A DNA stretch of 64,000 bases from Anniella stebbinsi (GCA_029215795.1 JARDYH010000007.1:20371763-20435762); one strand, 5' to 3'; shown: positions 23,875-34,839, counted from the stretch's first letter. Notes: a model not told the origin generated them from the letters alone. A program made the numbers and translations.

Positions 23875-25305
23875 ATATAGAGAGCAAGCTTGAGTACCAT
23901 TGGCCAGATGTGTTTTTCTAAACCCTAGCATTGTCACCAAATTATAATCCCTCTTGACTCTTTGGCTTTGCCTGTGATTCATTTCTTGTCATTTGCCCCA
24001 CAAAAGAAATGGGAAATTGGAAATTTCCAGTGTAAAGAAAAAAAAATCATATTCATTTGAAAGAAAGGGAAAAGGGGAAGTTTGAGGGGATTTAATCTTG
24101 AGATTTTATAGTATATATTCCACCTTCTTGCATCTACCCAACTGACAAATTAATGGACAATAAGGTTAGCAATGGCTAATAGTCATTGATGGCTATGTAT
24201 TACCTCCAGTATTAGAGGCAGTATGTTTCTCAATGCTAGTTACTGGGAAACATGATTGGAATAGTAGGATCGTGTTCATGCCATGTTTCTGGTTGGCCAG
24301 TGTGGAGAAAGAATGGTGGATTCAATAGACCTTCAGTTGGATTCAGCATGGCTCTTTTCATGTTCTTACGTTCCTACAGCTTCCTATAATGCTGGTACAC
24401 TCGAGAGGTGCCCCAGCCCTAGTATTTGATAGGAATGCTTGCAAAACCCAGATAGTGAGGACGGTTCACATGTATCATTCCCCTTAAAAGGCCATGCAGT
24501 TAGGACTGAATAGGTTTAGGACTTGCTATGCACTTTCTCCAAACTAAAACGATCACTCTGATTTGTGTGCTAAAAAGAAACTTTCGGGTACTGTTGTCAT
24601 GTCAACAGCAGGACTTGAGAAGATATAGCCCCCCTCCCCTACACAGAAACACTTAAAAATAAAGGAATTCCAGGCAATTACCACTTTAAGCCCTAATTAC
24701 TAAATTAAGGATAATGGCTTAGATGTGTGGTTAATGTTTTGTGTTTAGTTCTTCATGCCTGAACAACTGATAGTAAACATTTTCATATATTGGTGCATCT
24801 TTTCTATTATTTTAAAGACTTTCCTAGTAATTACATAATAACCCCAGTGATAAAGTTATACAACATTTTCAGATGTTATGGGGAATATTTGATGGTTTTC
24901 TTATACCTATTGCTGATGGCATCATTTGAAATTAATGGTCTGTGGAAGAAAATTTGCTTGTACATTTCATTTGTCTTCTTTTAATTTCCTCTTATCTCCC
25001 TCTGCTATCTAAGGGAGATAATAAAGTGATATCCAAACCTTCTCTTTGTATGTACATTCAAATGCCCTATAAGAATTCAGCACTAGCCCTATCTATCTAT
25101 GGAGGTGTTTGCCTGCAACATGCATCGAGCTAAAGTGAGAATGGAACATATGCAAACATGCACAGCTCATCCTCAAGTGTCCCTGTGCCTTCATATTGCA
25201 ATAGTCTATATGGGGCTTGCAAGTGTGGTCAACTGAACATGTTTACAGAACTCACACAATGGAGAGCACTGAAAGGCTAAACTATCTGTTAATAGTTTCA
25301 TGATG
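23875..25305. other. Non-genic sequence with a CR1 3' end
   Basis: 24150-24375 is a plus-strand CR1 3' remnant (ATTACCTCCAGTATTAGAGG, ending GGATTCAGCATGGCTC). The remainder is AT-rich and shows no gene. Confidence 0.6.
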
Positions 25306-25488
25306 TAAAGTTGAACAAGCTGAAGCTTAATCCAGATCAGACGTTAGTACTGCAGGTTGAGAATTCTACCAGTCTAGATGGATAGTTTTGAATGAGATCA
25401 CTCTGCCCTTGAAAGACAGAGATGATAATTTATGGGTTCTCGTGGATTTAATGCTATCCATGGAGGCAGAGTTGGCCTCAGGAGCCAT

Positions 25489-25621
25489 GGGCAAAATCCA
25501 ACATAAGTCCTACTTAGAGTAGACCCATTGAAATGAATGGAATTTAAATTAGTCATGGCTAATTTAACCCCATTCATTTCAATGGGTCTACTCTAAGTAG
25601 GACTTATTTGGAATTTTACCC
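25489..25621. mobile_element. 133-bp fold-back element with 38-bp perfect arms
   Basis: The outer ends GGGCAAAATCC and GGAATTTTACCC are imperfect inverts. Inside, 25503-25540 (starts ATAAGTCCTACTTAGAGTAG) is exactly complementary to 25570-25607. The motif CATTTCAATGGGTCTACTC is the core of a very widespread squamate repeat. Confidence 0.8.
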
Positions 25622-25869
25622 TAAGAATGCCTTTTACCAGTTTAAGTTCACCAGCTGAGATCCTATCTAGAGAAAGTAGACCTTTCCTCAGTTACACATG
25701 TCCTGGTTACCCCAGACTAGATTACTGCGTGACGCTGCCTTCAAAAACAGTCTGAAGTCTCCAATTGGAGCACAATGAAGCCACAGGTTTCTTATGAAGG
25801 TCAAGCATTTGGAGAACAGAAACACTGATTATGTAACAGCTGCATTGGCTGCCTATTCATTCATTTAAA

Positions 25870-25932
25870 TTGTGGGTGTTGACCTTTAAAGACCTAAATG
25901 AATTGTGATCAGGTTATTGATGGACCTGGCCA
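25870..25932. repeat. 63-bp target duplication, left copy
   Basis: Identical over 63 bp to 28448-28510 (begins TTGTGGGTGTTGACC, ends GGACCTGGCCA). It flanks the minus-strand LINE. Confidence 0.92.
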
Positions 25933-28447
25933 AATAAAATAAAATAAAATAAAATTTTATTTGCATCGAGCGAATAGCCATTGCAATTTATAACAGTAAA
26001 ATAAACATGATACAAAAAGCATACAGTAAAATGTCCCATATTCAGGGGTGGGAATCCTCGACATAAATATTAGGGGTGTGCACGGACCCCCCGGATCGGA
26101 TCGGGACCCGGATCGGGACCTCCAATTTTGTCCCGGACCGGTTCGGACAAAATCGGAGGCCCCCCGGACCGGATCGAGTCCGATCCCGACCCAAAAATCG
26201 TAAATTTTTGGATCGGCCGCCATTTTTTTCCCCATAGACTTGCATTGCAATGCAAGTCTATGAGGAAAAAATGGCGGTGGGTGGCTGAGGGGGGGCCTAA
26301 CTCCCTCCCCCCCCGGGGCCGTCCGCTGTGGACGGCCCCGGCAGGTAAGCCCCCTCCCCCGCGCTCCCTACTCCCCCTGGGGCCGCCCGCTTCCATCCGC
26401 TGGCGCCCGCGGGCGCCAGCGGATAGAAGCGGACGGCTCCGGGGGGGGTAAGCCCACTTCCCCGCCACTGCTTACCTTCTCGGCCCGTCCGCTCCCGTCC
26501 GGCGCCGGCGGCTACTACCAGCGGGCTCCGCGGCCTACTCTCGAGTAGCGCGCCGGGTGATGACATCACCCGGCGCGCCACCCTGGAGTAGGCCGCGGAG
26601 CCTGCTGGTAGTAGTAGGCGCCGGCGCCGGGACGGGAGCCGCCGGGACGGGAAGGTAAGGGCCCCCCTCCCCCCTCCGCGCGCCCCCTCCTCCCCTCCAC
26701 GCACCCCCTGCTTACCTTCCCGGCCCGGCGGCTCCCGTCCGGCGCCGGCGCCTACTACTACCAGCAGGCTCCGCGGCCTGCTCTAGAGTAGCGCGCCGGG
26801 TGATGACATCACCCGGCGCGCCACCCTAGAGCAGGCCGCGGAGCCTGCTGGTAGTAGTAGGCGCCGGCGCCGGGATGGGAGCCGCCGGGACGGGAAGGTA
26901 AGGGCCCCCCTCCCCCCTCCGCGCGCCCCCTCCTCCCCTCCACGCACCCCCTGCTTACCTTCTCGGCCCGTCCGCTCCCGTCCGGGGCCGGCGGCTACCA
27001 CCAGCAGGCTCCGCTGCCTGCTCTAGAGTAGCGCGCCGGGTGATGACATCACCCGGCGCGCCACCCTAGAGCAGGCCGCGGAGCCCGCTGGTAGTAGCTG
27101 CTAGTGCCGGATGGGAGTGGACGGGCCGAGAAGGTAAGCGCCCCCCTCCTCCCCCCCCCGCTGTCCACTTTCATCGGCGGGCGCCCGCTGGCGCCCGCCA
27201 ATGGAAGCGGCGGTGGGCGCCAGTGGGCGCCCGCCGATCCGCCGATCCGCCGAACCGGTTCGGAGCCTTTTCGGACCGGTTCGGATTGGATCGGCCGATC
27301 CAGCTGCGGGATCGGAAATCGGATAATTTATCCGATTTCCCACTGGACCGGACTCGGATCGTGGATCGGGTCCGATCCAGTGCACATCCCTAATAAATAT
27401 ACTCAGTGGCACCAAGCAAATAAAAGCATTAAATGCAGTTGGAACTGGATTTATTCAATTCGGAGCTCCGGATGTGATTGCTTCCCTCATTTTAATAGCA
27501 GTTGCTAAAAATTTTGCAGTTTGTGCTGTGACCAATCTATTAGAATCCTCAAGGAGGAAGTTCACATAATAATCACTTGAATGCCCTGGATATGGCAGTA
27601 GTAAGGGGGTAATTAACTCTTCACGAGTATGTCTATACAAAGAACAAAATAGCAGCACATGGGCAACGGTTTCAATATTTCCATCTCCACAAACACAGAC
27701 CCGGTTTTGATATGGGATTCTCTTATAACGACCTTTGAGAACTGCCGAAGGAAGTACATTAAAACGTGCTTTTGAGAAAGCCACTCTATGTTTAGAGTAT
27801 GTAAGCTGGTGTAAGTAGACTGGTGTCTTATTTGAGGAACTGAAGGTAGACTGTTTGAGGTAAGGGCACAATTTCCTCATTATGGACAAGCTATTTTGTA
27901 GTTCAATGTCTGATAACCGTTGTTTCAATACTTCCTTAGCTTTAAAGAAACCTAGTCCTAATAAGTATTGAGCTGAAAAGCCTGCTAAATTTAGCCTCTT
28001 ATTCACAGCTTTCATCCAGCTGCTTTTATGGGAATCTCTCAATAACAAAGGGAGTAGACCAGTGGCAGTTAAATGCAGCCGCACCCAATAAATAAGTGTC
28101 CTCGTCCAGACCTGTGTGTAAATGGAATTAACACCAGCTTCAAGCCTTAAAGTGGCATTAGGAACACAATTAGGTACTGCAAAAATTTGCCTAAGACATT
28201 TGGACTGCACTACCTCCAATGTTTTTAGATTGGTTTCGGCCCAAATTGGAATCCCAAAGAGCAGCTGAGCTGTTGGCTTGGCTTTGAAAACTTCGAGAGC
28301 TGCTGGAATAAAGTTACGTCCCTTTGTTCGATAAAATCTCAATAAAATTCTAGTGCTTCTTGTGGCTTTTTCAGTTGCGTAATCTTGCTGAGCTGTCCAT
28401 ATTCCAGAATATTGGAATACTATTCCCAGATATTTAAATACTTTAAC
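25933..28447 (-). mobile_element. 5'-truncated LINE with an open C-terminal frame, carrying a hAT insertion
   Basis: On the minus strand the coding part is open from the truncated 5' edge at 28447 down to a stop at 27455, about 330 codons. It starts KVFKYLGIVFQYSG, includes TAQLLFGIPIWAE and RLEAGVNSIYTQVWTRT, and ends with a zinc-knuckle-like C-x-C-x9-H-x4-C motif (CVCGDGNIETVAHVLLFC) typical of non-LTR retrotransposon C-termini. No RNase H domain follows. The 3' untranslated part contains the hAT element at 26071-27392 and ends in a TTTTA-type repeat at about 25933-25965. The clade is not certain; Ingi/Vingi- or Jockey-like is my guess. The long open frame and identical 63-bp flanks suggest a fairly recent insertion. 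Confidence 0.82.
26071..27392. mobile_element. GC-rich hAT element (1322 bp), 8-bp target duplication ATAAATAT
   Basis: The ends TAGGGGTGTGCAC and GTGCACATCCCTA are inverted repeats, and ATAAATAT flanks them (26063-26070 and 27393-27400). Eight-bp duplications with T/CAGGG-type ends define hAT transposons. Near both ends are GATCGG/CCGATC-rich strings. The middle is about 2.8 tandem copies of a 240-bp GC-rich unit, each a palindrome centred on GGGTGATGACATCACCC (26555, 26798 and 27038). No transposase frame is present; overlapping long frames in the GC-rich core are artefacts of base composition. Confidence 0.93.
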
Positions 28448-28510
28448 TTGTGGGTGTTGACCTTTAAAGACCTAAATGAATTGTGATCAGGTTATTGATG
28501 GACCTGGCCA
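28448..28510. repeat. 63-bp target duplication, right copy
   Basis: Exact repeat of 25870-25932. Confidence 0.92.
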
Positions 28511-28849
28511 TACAAATCTGACCTGGGAGTTGCAGTCCAAACCACGTGCAGGGCAACAAATTGGAGAAGAGTAGATTAATCCATACTCAGTAACATTTCA
28601 CAGAGGAAAACAGAGACCTGCTCATAACAGCCAACTCCCATACCACAGTTCAAAGCCTAAGATGCTGAAAGCCCATATAACAAATTGCTGAAAACCCATA
28701 TGGGAGAACTTCTCCTTCACTGGGTAATCCCATCTATGGGGTTTCTTATTTTTCAAGCAAATGCTTGTATTTCAGGCCCTAAGGAACACTCTGCCCCTAT
28801 AATTTAAAGTTCCACAAGTAAGCTTTTCCACTGCCACCAATTCTTCCAG

Positions 28850-30235
28850 ATTATTTCAAAATCTTCTAGTAATATGGTGAGATGAGTGCCAACAGCAGAA
28901 CTATTAAACAATTAAACAACTCTAAAACTATTATATAGTGTTGGGCTGAATCCTGCCCCCTATTTTCAGGAACTTTCTCCCTGCAAAAGAGGCAATGTTT
29001 TTTCTGCCTCTTTCATGGGGGGGATTTGGATAATTTTCTCCTTAGGTAGAGGGACAGGGTTTCCACATACCCTTTTTTAAGAGTAGCTAGTTGCTGAGGA
29101 GGTTTCTTCCTATTTTTAGTGCTTTTTTCCTTCTTCTAGTATTTGGAAGATCCCAGCAGTTCTTAGTGAATGCCTTTTTAAGATAATGTGACCTCACCCT
29201 CTCCAATAAGCATTCAGGAAGAGTTCCTGGGCTCCTGAAAATGCCAGGGGTGTTTAAAAAAACAGAAAGAAAGAAGACCCTCTCAACAACTGGCTACATT
29301 TAATAAGGTGTGTGGAAAACCTGTCTCCCTCCCCAAGGAGAAAATTCTCTGAAATGCTCGCCTCTCCCAGCCTCTTTCAACCAAGTTTTCATTTTTTCTC
29401 CACCCCCCACAAAGTGCCAAAAACTGAATGGTCGAAATTTTCAGCACATCACTACGATTAAACAATTAAAGGTATATTTGTACATAAGGAAATATTTACT
29501 TTGAGTTGTTCAACAGACTGCTTACTGATACTTCTTGAGGATTCAGAGACATTTGTGTTGATACAGGTCTCTTAATGGCTTCTTTTTCTTTCCTTTTTTT
29601 TTTTACCTCAGTCGAAATACCCTAAACTTCCATCTACCCCAACACAGCCACCTGTTTCCTTCTCCTGACCATCACCAGCAATGCACAGCTACCACACAGA
29701 GAAGGAATAGCTTCATAATAAGCTCTCGGCTATCTATTTGCTCCTCAGCCTTTCTCTACTCCTTCAGTATCTACCACACAGCAATCAGCAAATCTCTCTC
29801 TCTCTGATCAGCAACTGACAGTTTGACTCAAACTGCTAGCAGTCATTTCCCAATTGCTCATTTCCACCTCACTAGAATCCATATCCAATCAGAAACTGCT
29901 TTTTTCCCCAAACCGATCAAAATTGAATTTACTTGATTCAGATCTAGGGATGGCTGGGGCGTCTGGCTAAGGCTTGAGGTCCAGTGAAAAAATGCTGGCT
30001 CCCCCCCCCCCCCCGATGCCAGTCCTTTCCCATAAAAGATGATTTGAGCAAGTGGCAGCAGTTGTATCCATTGAATTCAGTGGGACTTACCATTGAGGAT
30101 GGATGGGAAGAAATCTGTTCAGGTTGCATTTCAATGCTAACCTACCCAATCTGCATTTCCTGAACCAATATGTGAACTAAAATACCGTTGTCCTTTAGCA
30201 TGCACACTTCTACAAATGCTGCAATGCAATTCCCC

Positions 30236-30267
<32 letters not shown>

Positions 30268-30840
30268 TTATCACATACAAACATGTAGGCATAGTTCTGC
30301 ATGAAGGTACATTCAGTCATGTGAGTTTCTACCTGCAATGTAAAGTGGTGCAGTCTAGACAGTGATTTATCAATCCAGTGAGAATTAGGCCACAGTGGCA
30401 TCATAATCATGCAATCTTAAAACTGGACTTCATGGTGGCACTTGGAAAAGTACTGAGTTACAGTATCAACAGATGCTGGCCTAAGTGCAGGTACAAATTT
30501 CAGCAGGTAAACTGAAAATGTACTCTACCGCTGAGGGTTATTACAAAACTACTTGTAAACATTTCCAAGAGAGGAGTTATGAACTATTTAGTTATGCATA
30601 ATTATGACCCGTACAACACAAAAGTAAGGAAGGTTCATTAATGGTTTGTATTTGCAATGCCCACATTAACGCAATTATTATAACAAGGTATTAATTTCAC
30701 GTAGAGTCCTCATGCTTGATTTATGTTACCTTGGAATAGACAACGGCATCATGCTTGTGTTAAGCTGTTGCTTATTGCGTTTTGATATGATAATGAGCCT
30801 AGAATTGACACAAGGAGGACAAGACACTAACTTTATCCTC
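28850..30840. other. Non-genic sequence upstream of the CDH11 first coding exon
   Basis: No promoter, CpG island or exon is recognised. It contains a 14-base C run near 30001-30014 and (TA)n at about 30235-30260. As CDH11 begins with a spliced leader, this is probably intron. Confidence 0.5.
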
Positions 30841-30879
30841 TGTTTTCTCTTTCTCTCTCTCCCTCTTTCCTCTCCCTAG

Positions 30880-31063
30880 GAAATAATTTGGGAGTCTATA
30901 CAGAATTAAAGTGATGCATTTAAGGAGCAGCAACATCTTGGTTACGGAAAGCTACATCTGAAATTTCCAGAGGATTATATTATTCCTTTTTGCTATTGTT
31001 GTGGCTCTGCGAGAAGAAGGGATAGATTTGGGGGATATTCTGGTGCCTATATATTAACCAAAA
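30880..31063 (+). other. CDH11: CDH11 5' untranslated part of the first coding exon
   Basis: A long pyrimidine tract (about 30841-30877) followed by AG at 30878-30879 marks a strong splice acceptor, so the leader continues from an upstream noncoding exon. Known vertebrate CDH11 genes have noncoding 5' exons, which fits. The 184-nt leader carries one upstream ATG (30914) and an in-frame TAA at 31055-31057, two codons before the main ATG. That stop fixes the start codon at 31064. Confidence 0.8.
30914..30961 (+). promoter_or_regulatory. 15-codon upstream ORF in the CDH11 leader
   Basis: This is the only ATG between the splice acceptor and the main start. It has a G at -3 and a C at +4, a moderate initiation context, and is read for 15 codons (MHLRSSNILVTESYI) to a TGA at 30959-30961, 102 nt before the CDH11 ATG. 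It is short and fully upstream, so reinitiation at 31064 is plausible. Whether it is conserved or translated cannot be seen here. Confidence 0.5.
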
Positions 31064-31291
31064 ATGAAGGAGGATAACTGTTTACATGCTGCCCTTATCT
31101 GCCTGGGAATGCTATGCTACAGCCTTGCTATGGCGACGGAAAAACTGAACCATCCAAGGCCATCACTCCATGGTCACCATGAAAAAGGAAAGGAAGGGCA
31201 AGTTCTCCATCGTTCAAAAAGAGGATGGGTGTGGAACCAGTTCTTTGTAATAGAGGAATATACGGGACCAGATCCTGTGCTGGTGGGCAGG
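31064..31291 (+). CDS. CDH11: CDH11 coding exon 1: signal peptide, propeptide, start of EC1
   Basis: This exon encodes residues 1-76. Residues 1 to about 24 form a secretory signal (charged MKEDN start, then a hydrophobic [16 protein letters not shown] core). A short basic, histidine-rich propeptide follows and ends in the furin-type site RSKR (50-53). The mature protein then begins GWVWNQF, which places tryptophans at mature positions 2 and 4. These are the paired strand-swap residues that separate type II from type I cadherins. The ATG has A at -3 and an in-frame TAA two codons upstream. The exon ends in phase 0 at GGC AGG, with donor GTAAGA at 31292. The short propeptide agrees with CDH11, in which the prodomain is much reduced compared with type I cadherins. 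Confidence 0.97.
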
Positions 31292-31497
31292 GTAAGATCA
31301 TTTTTTAAAATTTGATCTATAGTTTAATTTTACATCTTTAGAAGCTTTAAAAGGCTTGTTAAAATACTTCTTCATTATTAATTTGCTGCCTTTGTACCAC
31401 ACTGTTCCTCCTAAGGGTTCAAAGTGACTTACATATGATGATTCCCAAATACCTCCCCATCCAGCCTTGATTTAGAGAAAATCCATCCTATTCTCTA

Positions 31498-31722
31498 AGA
31501 TGGAGAGCCAGTTCTGTGAAATGGTTTAAAATATGGATTAGGTCTAGAGGAAAATCAGGTTGTACTTCCCACTCAGCCTGAAGGATGGCTTTGGGAAGTC
31601 ACCACGTCTCATTTTAACCTACCTCACAGGGTTGTTTTGAGAATAAGGGGGGAATAAAGGGGGAGTGATCCATGTATGCCACCCTGAGTTCCTTGGAGGA
31701 AAGGGTTAAAATATAATTCATA
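31498..31722 (+). mobile_element. tRNA-derived SINE
   Basis: It begins GATGGAGAGCCAGTTCTGTG and continues to CACTCAGCCTGAAGGATGGC, CTACCTCACAGGGTTGTTTTG and CATGTATGCCACCCTGAGTT, then CCTTGGAGGAAAGG. This is a common squamate SINE. The tRNA-like head is decayed. Confidence 0.78.
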
Positions 31723-32320
31723 GATAGATGAATATATCATGTGGGAAACACCCAAAGATGTTCAAGTATTGCATCTCTTTATTGATTTCCTTCTGCCAAC
31801 TCATTTAAAAAAATGTTCAGGAAACATAGGAAGCCACCTTTTTCCTGGTCAGATAATAGATGGGTTCGCATGTAACAAGAATCCACTATTGTTGAATTTC
31901 CCCACAGGGTTTCTGATTGTAGCAGTGGCCACCATTTTGAATATTCAAACCGCATCAGGGGTGAACAATAGGTTGTTGTCATCAGTGAGAGTGGGGTTTG
32001 GGGTGGTTAACAAGACATCTACAACCCTAAAATGGGCCATAGGTTCCGAGTGACTTGTTATCCACACCAACAACCCACCCTCACCAGGTTTGCGTGAAGT
32101 GACAACATACAGCACCCTCCTCCCACCATGGATTGAATATTCAAAATGGTGGTCCTGCTTCAACAAGAAGCCTTTAATAGAAATTACTCCATGGTGGCTT
32201 TTTGTTATGTACAAACTTGGTGAATCTGCCTATCAAGCCCACCACTATTTACCCTGCCTGGAAGTTGTTCTCTGTGTCGTGTGCAGGGTTCTTTCCTAGG
32301 CTGACCATATGAAAAGGAGG

Positions 32321-32592
32321 ACAGGGCTCCTGTAACTTTAACAGTTGTAGAGAAAAGGGAATTTCAGCCAGTGTCATTTGTATGCAATTAGTTCCTGGTG
32401 AAATTCCCTCTTCATCACAACAGTTAAAGTTGCAGGCACTATACTAGAATGACCATATACAAAAGAAGGCAGGGGCCCTGCAACTTTAACTGTTGTGATG
32501 AAGAGGGAATTTCACCAGGAACTAATTGCATACAAATGACACTGGCTGAAATTCCCTTTTCTCTACAACTGTTAAAGTTACAGGAGCCCTGT
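32321..32592. mobile_element. Palindromic element with perfect 116-bp arms
   Basis: The arm at 32321-32436 (starts ACAGGGCTCCTGTAAC) is the exact reverse complement of 32477-32592, with a 40-bp spacer. The outer flanks also carry similar strings (GACCATATGAAAAGGAGG at 32313 and GACCATATACAAAAGAAGG at 32451). Fold-back elements with these ends are abundant in reptiles. No coding capacity. Confidence 0.9.
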
Positions 32593-32642
32593 CAGCTTAT
32601 TCTTTCCCCATTGCCTACATCCTGCTCTTTTCTTAACTAGAA

Positions 32643-32708
32643 ATGCCAGGGAATTAATCTGAATTTTCTACATGCAAGGCAAGCATTCTACCACTTAGCT
32701 ATGGCCCC
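32643..32708 (-). mobile_element. SINE head fragment, minus strand
   Basis: CCAGGGAATTAATCTGAA then CATGCAAGGCAAGCATTCTACC and CACTTAGCTATGGCCC is the complement of the tRNA-like head seen at 8738. Confidence 0.55.
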
Positions 32709-32919
32709 TTAAATATTTAAATGAATACTGACATTGACTTTATTATGTTTCATAGGGCTTAAGTGCTTTGTGGCTTTATAGTCTGATTGTGTTTCTGCTG
32801 TTTATATTAAGTGTATGTTGTTGTTGTTGTAGTTGTTTTGTATTTGGGATTTTCTGCACTTCATAAATGGTTTGAAATATATATTGTAAAAATTCTTTGA
32901 AATTAAATGGTGGGGTAGA

Positions 32920-33412
32920 AATAATAATAATAATAATAATAACAATAATAATATGCAGATCATAAAATATAATGGGACAGAATAATTCATACCGACAAGA
33001 CAATACCTTGCAACCAACCAGACATAATGTTCATAGACAAAAAAGAAAAACACACATACCTCTTGACATAGCAATACCAAATGACAAAAATGTCATTGGA
33101 AAGGAAGAAGAAAAGAGACAAATATACACCACGGGCCATGGAAGTCAAAGAACTATGGCAACAGGAAAAGGTCACAATTATTCCATTAGTCAGATCACAT
33201 CAAAAAACTACACAGAAAACCTACAGAAACTGGGCCTACCAGAATACATCCACACCAACATCCAGAAAGCAGTCATAATTAAAGCATGCTCAATCATCAG
33301 GAAATTCCTGAATCAATAAAAGACAGCATGACTTGGCAAAGCCCGTCATGTCCATCTAGAAAAAACGCCACAAGCGAGAAAAAGATAAATAATAATAATA
33401 ATAATAATAATA
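32920..33412 (+). mobile_element. R4/Dong-like LINE 3' fragment inserted in a TAA repeat
   Basis: (AAT)n at 32920-32952 and 33387-33412 flanks a remnant reading IAIPNDKNVIGKEEEKRQIYT, then after a shift MEVKELWQQEKVTIIPLVRS, then NLQKLGLPEYIHTNIQKAVI and IRKFLNQ before a stop. It is better preserved than the copy at 21050-21677 and has the same flanks. Confidence 0.82.
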
Positions 33413-33869
33413 GGATCAGGATAGATATATCTTAATGAATCTTCCTAAAGATCAGGTCAGAAAATATATTTTAAAAGTGAAATAGCAGCCCAACCCTGAA
33501 GGGTGTGGGGAAGTCAGAGAAATCCCTTTGGATTCTAAATATTTGGGTTAAAACTGTTAGGAACATGAAAACTGACTGTGATACATGAAATGCAATCCAA
33601 TTATCCATCAGTTTTCATATTTCTCTGAATTTTGTGGTGTAGTTCCTGGATTATTATTTTTTTAAAAAGTACAAAAATCTGCACATTAGGGAAGATTATA
33701 TGAAATATGTAGATTAGGGGAAATGGTGTAATAAAAGGCATATAAGAAAACGCTGTATATTTGGAAAAATGCATGCAAAATATATGTTTTATTTACATAT
33801 TTGTAAAATCACAGACTTACGTGGAAATAGTGTGGAATGAACTTGTACAGTGATGCATGTTGCGGCAAG

Positions 33870-33885
33870 CCCCCCCCCCCCCCCC
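33870..33885. repeat. Poly-C run
   Basis: About sixteen C residues at the 5' edge of the CR1 fragment. Confidence 0.9.
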
Positions 33886-33889
33886 AGTT

Positions 33890-34690
33890 TCAAGTATAAA
33901 CTGAGCTATGAGCGACTGACCAAGAAAGAGATCTTGGGGTTGTTGTGGACAGCTTTATAAAAATGTGTGGCTACTGTGAAAAAGGCCAATTTCATGTTAG
34001 ACATAATCAGGAATGGAATAAAAAATACAACTGCCAAGATCATACTCCCCTCATATAAATCTATCGTGGAACCACACTTGGAATAGTATATACAGTTCTG
34101 GTCACTGTGCTTAAACAAGAGTAAGGTAGAGTTGGAAAAAGTGCAGAAAAGGACAACTAAAATGATCAAAGAGCTGGAGCGACTCCCCTATGAAGAAAGG
34201 TTACAACAATTGGGATAGTTTCACTTAGAAAATATGGAGAGTGAAGGCGGACCTAATAGAGATGTAAAAATATGCATGGTGTGGAGAAAATGGATAGGGG
34301 GACATTTCCCCCCCCCCTCACAACGTTAGAACTTCAGGGTCATCCCATGAAGCTAATTGGCAGGAGATTCAGGACAGATGAAAGGAAGAACTTCTTCACA
34401 CAGCACATTGTTATACTGTGCAATTCACTACCACAAGATGTAGTGATGGCCAGCACTTTAGATGGCTTTAAAAGGCGACTGGACTAATTCAGAGAGGATA
34501 AAGCTATTAATGGCTATTAGTTCTGATGGTAATGTGCTACCTCCATTAGCTGGGGAACATGGGTGGGAGAGTGACATTGCACCTATTTGTGGGTTTCCGA
34601 GGGCAGCAGGTTGGCCACTGTGTGAATAGAATGCTGGACTAGATAGATTTTTGATCTGGTCCAGGATGGCTGTTCTTATGTTCTTACCAT
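33890..34690 (+). mobile_element. CR1-type LINE 3' region, frameshifted
   Basis: Pieces of the ORF2 C-terminus are readable in shifting frames: DLGVVVDSF, an ILPSYKSIVEPHLE-like string, VELEKVQKRTTKMIKELERL, LPYEERLQQLG and MHGVEKMDRG. The 3' part (AATTCACTACCACAAGATGT, GGCTTTAAAAGGCGACTGG) ends TCCAGGATGGCTGTTCTTATG. It gives the reference order for the other CR1 ends in the window. Confidence 0.85.
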
Positions 34691-34839
34691 TTCAGGCAAG
34701 GTCAACATATTAGTTTGGGGGCCCTGTACAAACCTGTAATACAGGCCCCTTCCCACAGACGTACCACAATCTCATCCCATAAATACAACTTGTGAGTTCT
34801 GAAAGGAATGTTCCTGTTTTATATTTATATTTATATATA

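Larger units (their letters stand above)
25310..28850 (+). mobile_element. Old LINE fragment, split by later insertions
   Basis: Broken frames recall the L2/CR1-type ORF2 C-terminus: KLKLNPDQ-like at 25318, a later LDYCVTLPS-like string near 25720, and QLHWLP-like CTGCATTGGCTGCCTATTC at 25841. It is interrupted by a fold-back element (25489-25621) and by a second LINE (25933-28447) that duplicated 63 bp of it. It resumes at 28511 and fades by about 28850. Confidence 0.6.

Noticed and set aside
26071..27392. CpG-island promoter with overlapping long open frames on both strands, possibly the CDH11 promoter or a GC-rich gene
   Set aside because: Hallmark hAT ends, an exact 8-bp target duplication and tandem palindromes explain the composition, and the frames are stop-poor only because of high GC.
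27455..28447. A host gene on the minus strand (about 330 open codons)
   Set aside because: The sequence has the C-terminal cysteine/histidine motif of LINE ORF2, lacks introns, and is bounded by a 63-bp target duplication.
31292..31315. CDH11 reading on past 31291 to the stop at 31315
   Set aside because: The GTAAGA donor at 31292 and the phase-matched exon at 39847, which continues the cadherin sequence, show that this is intron.
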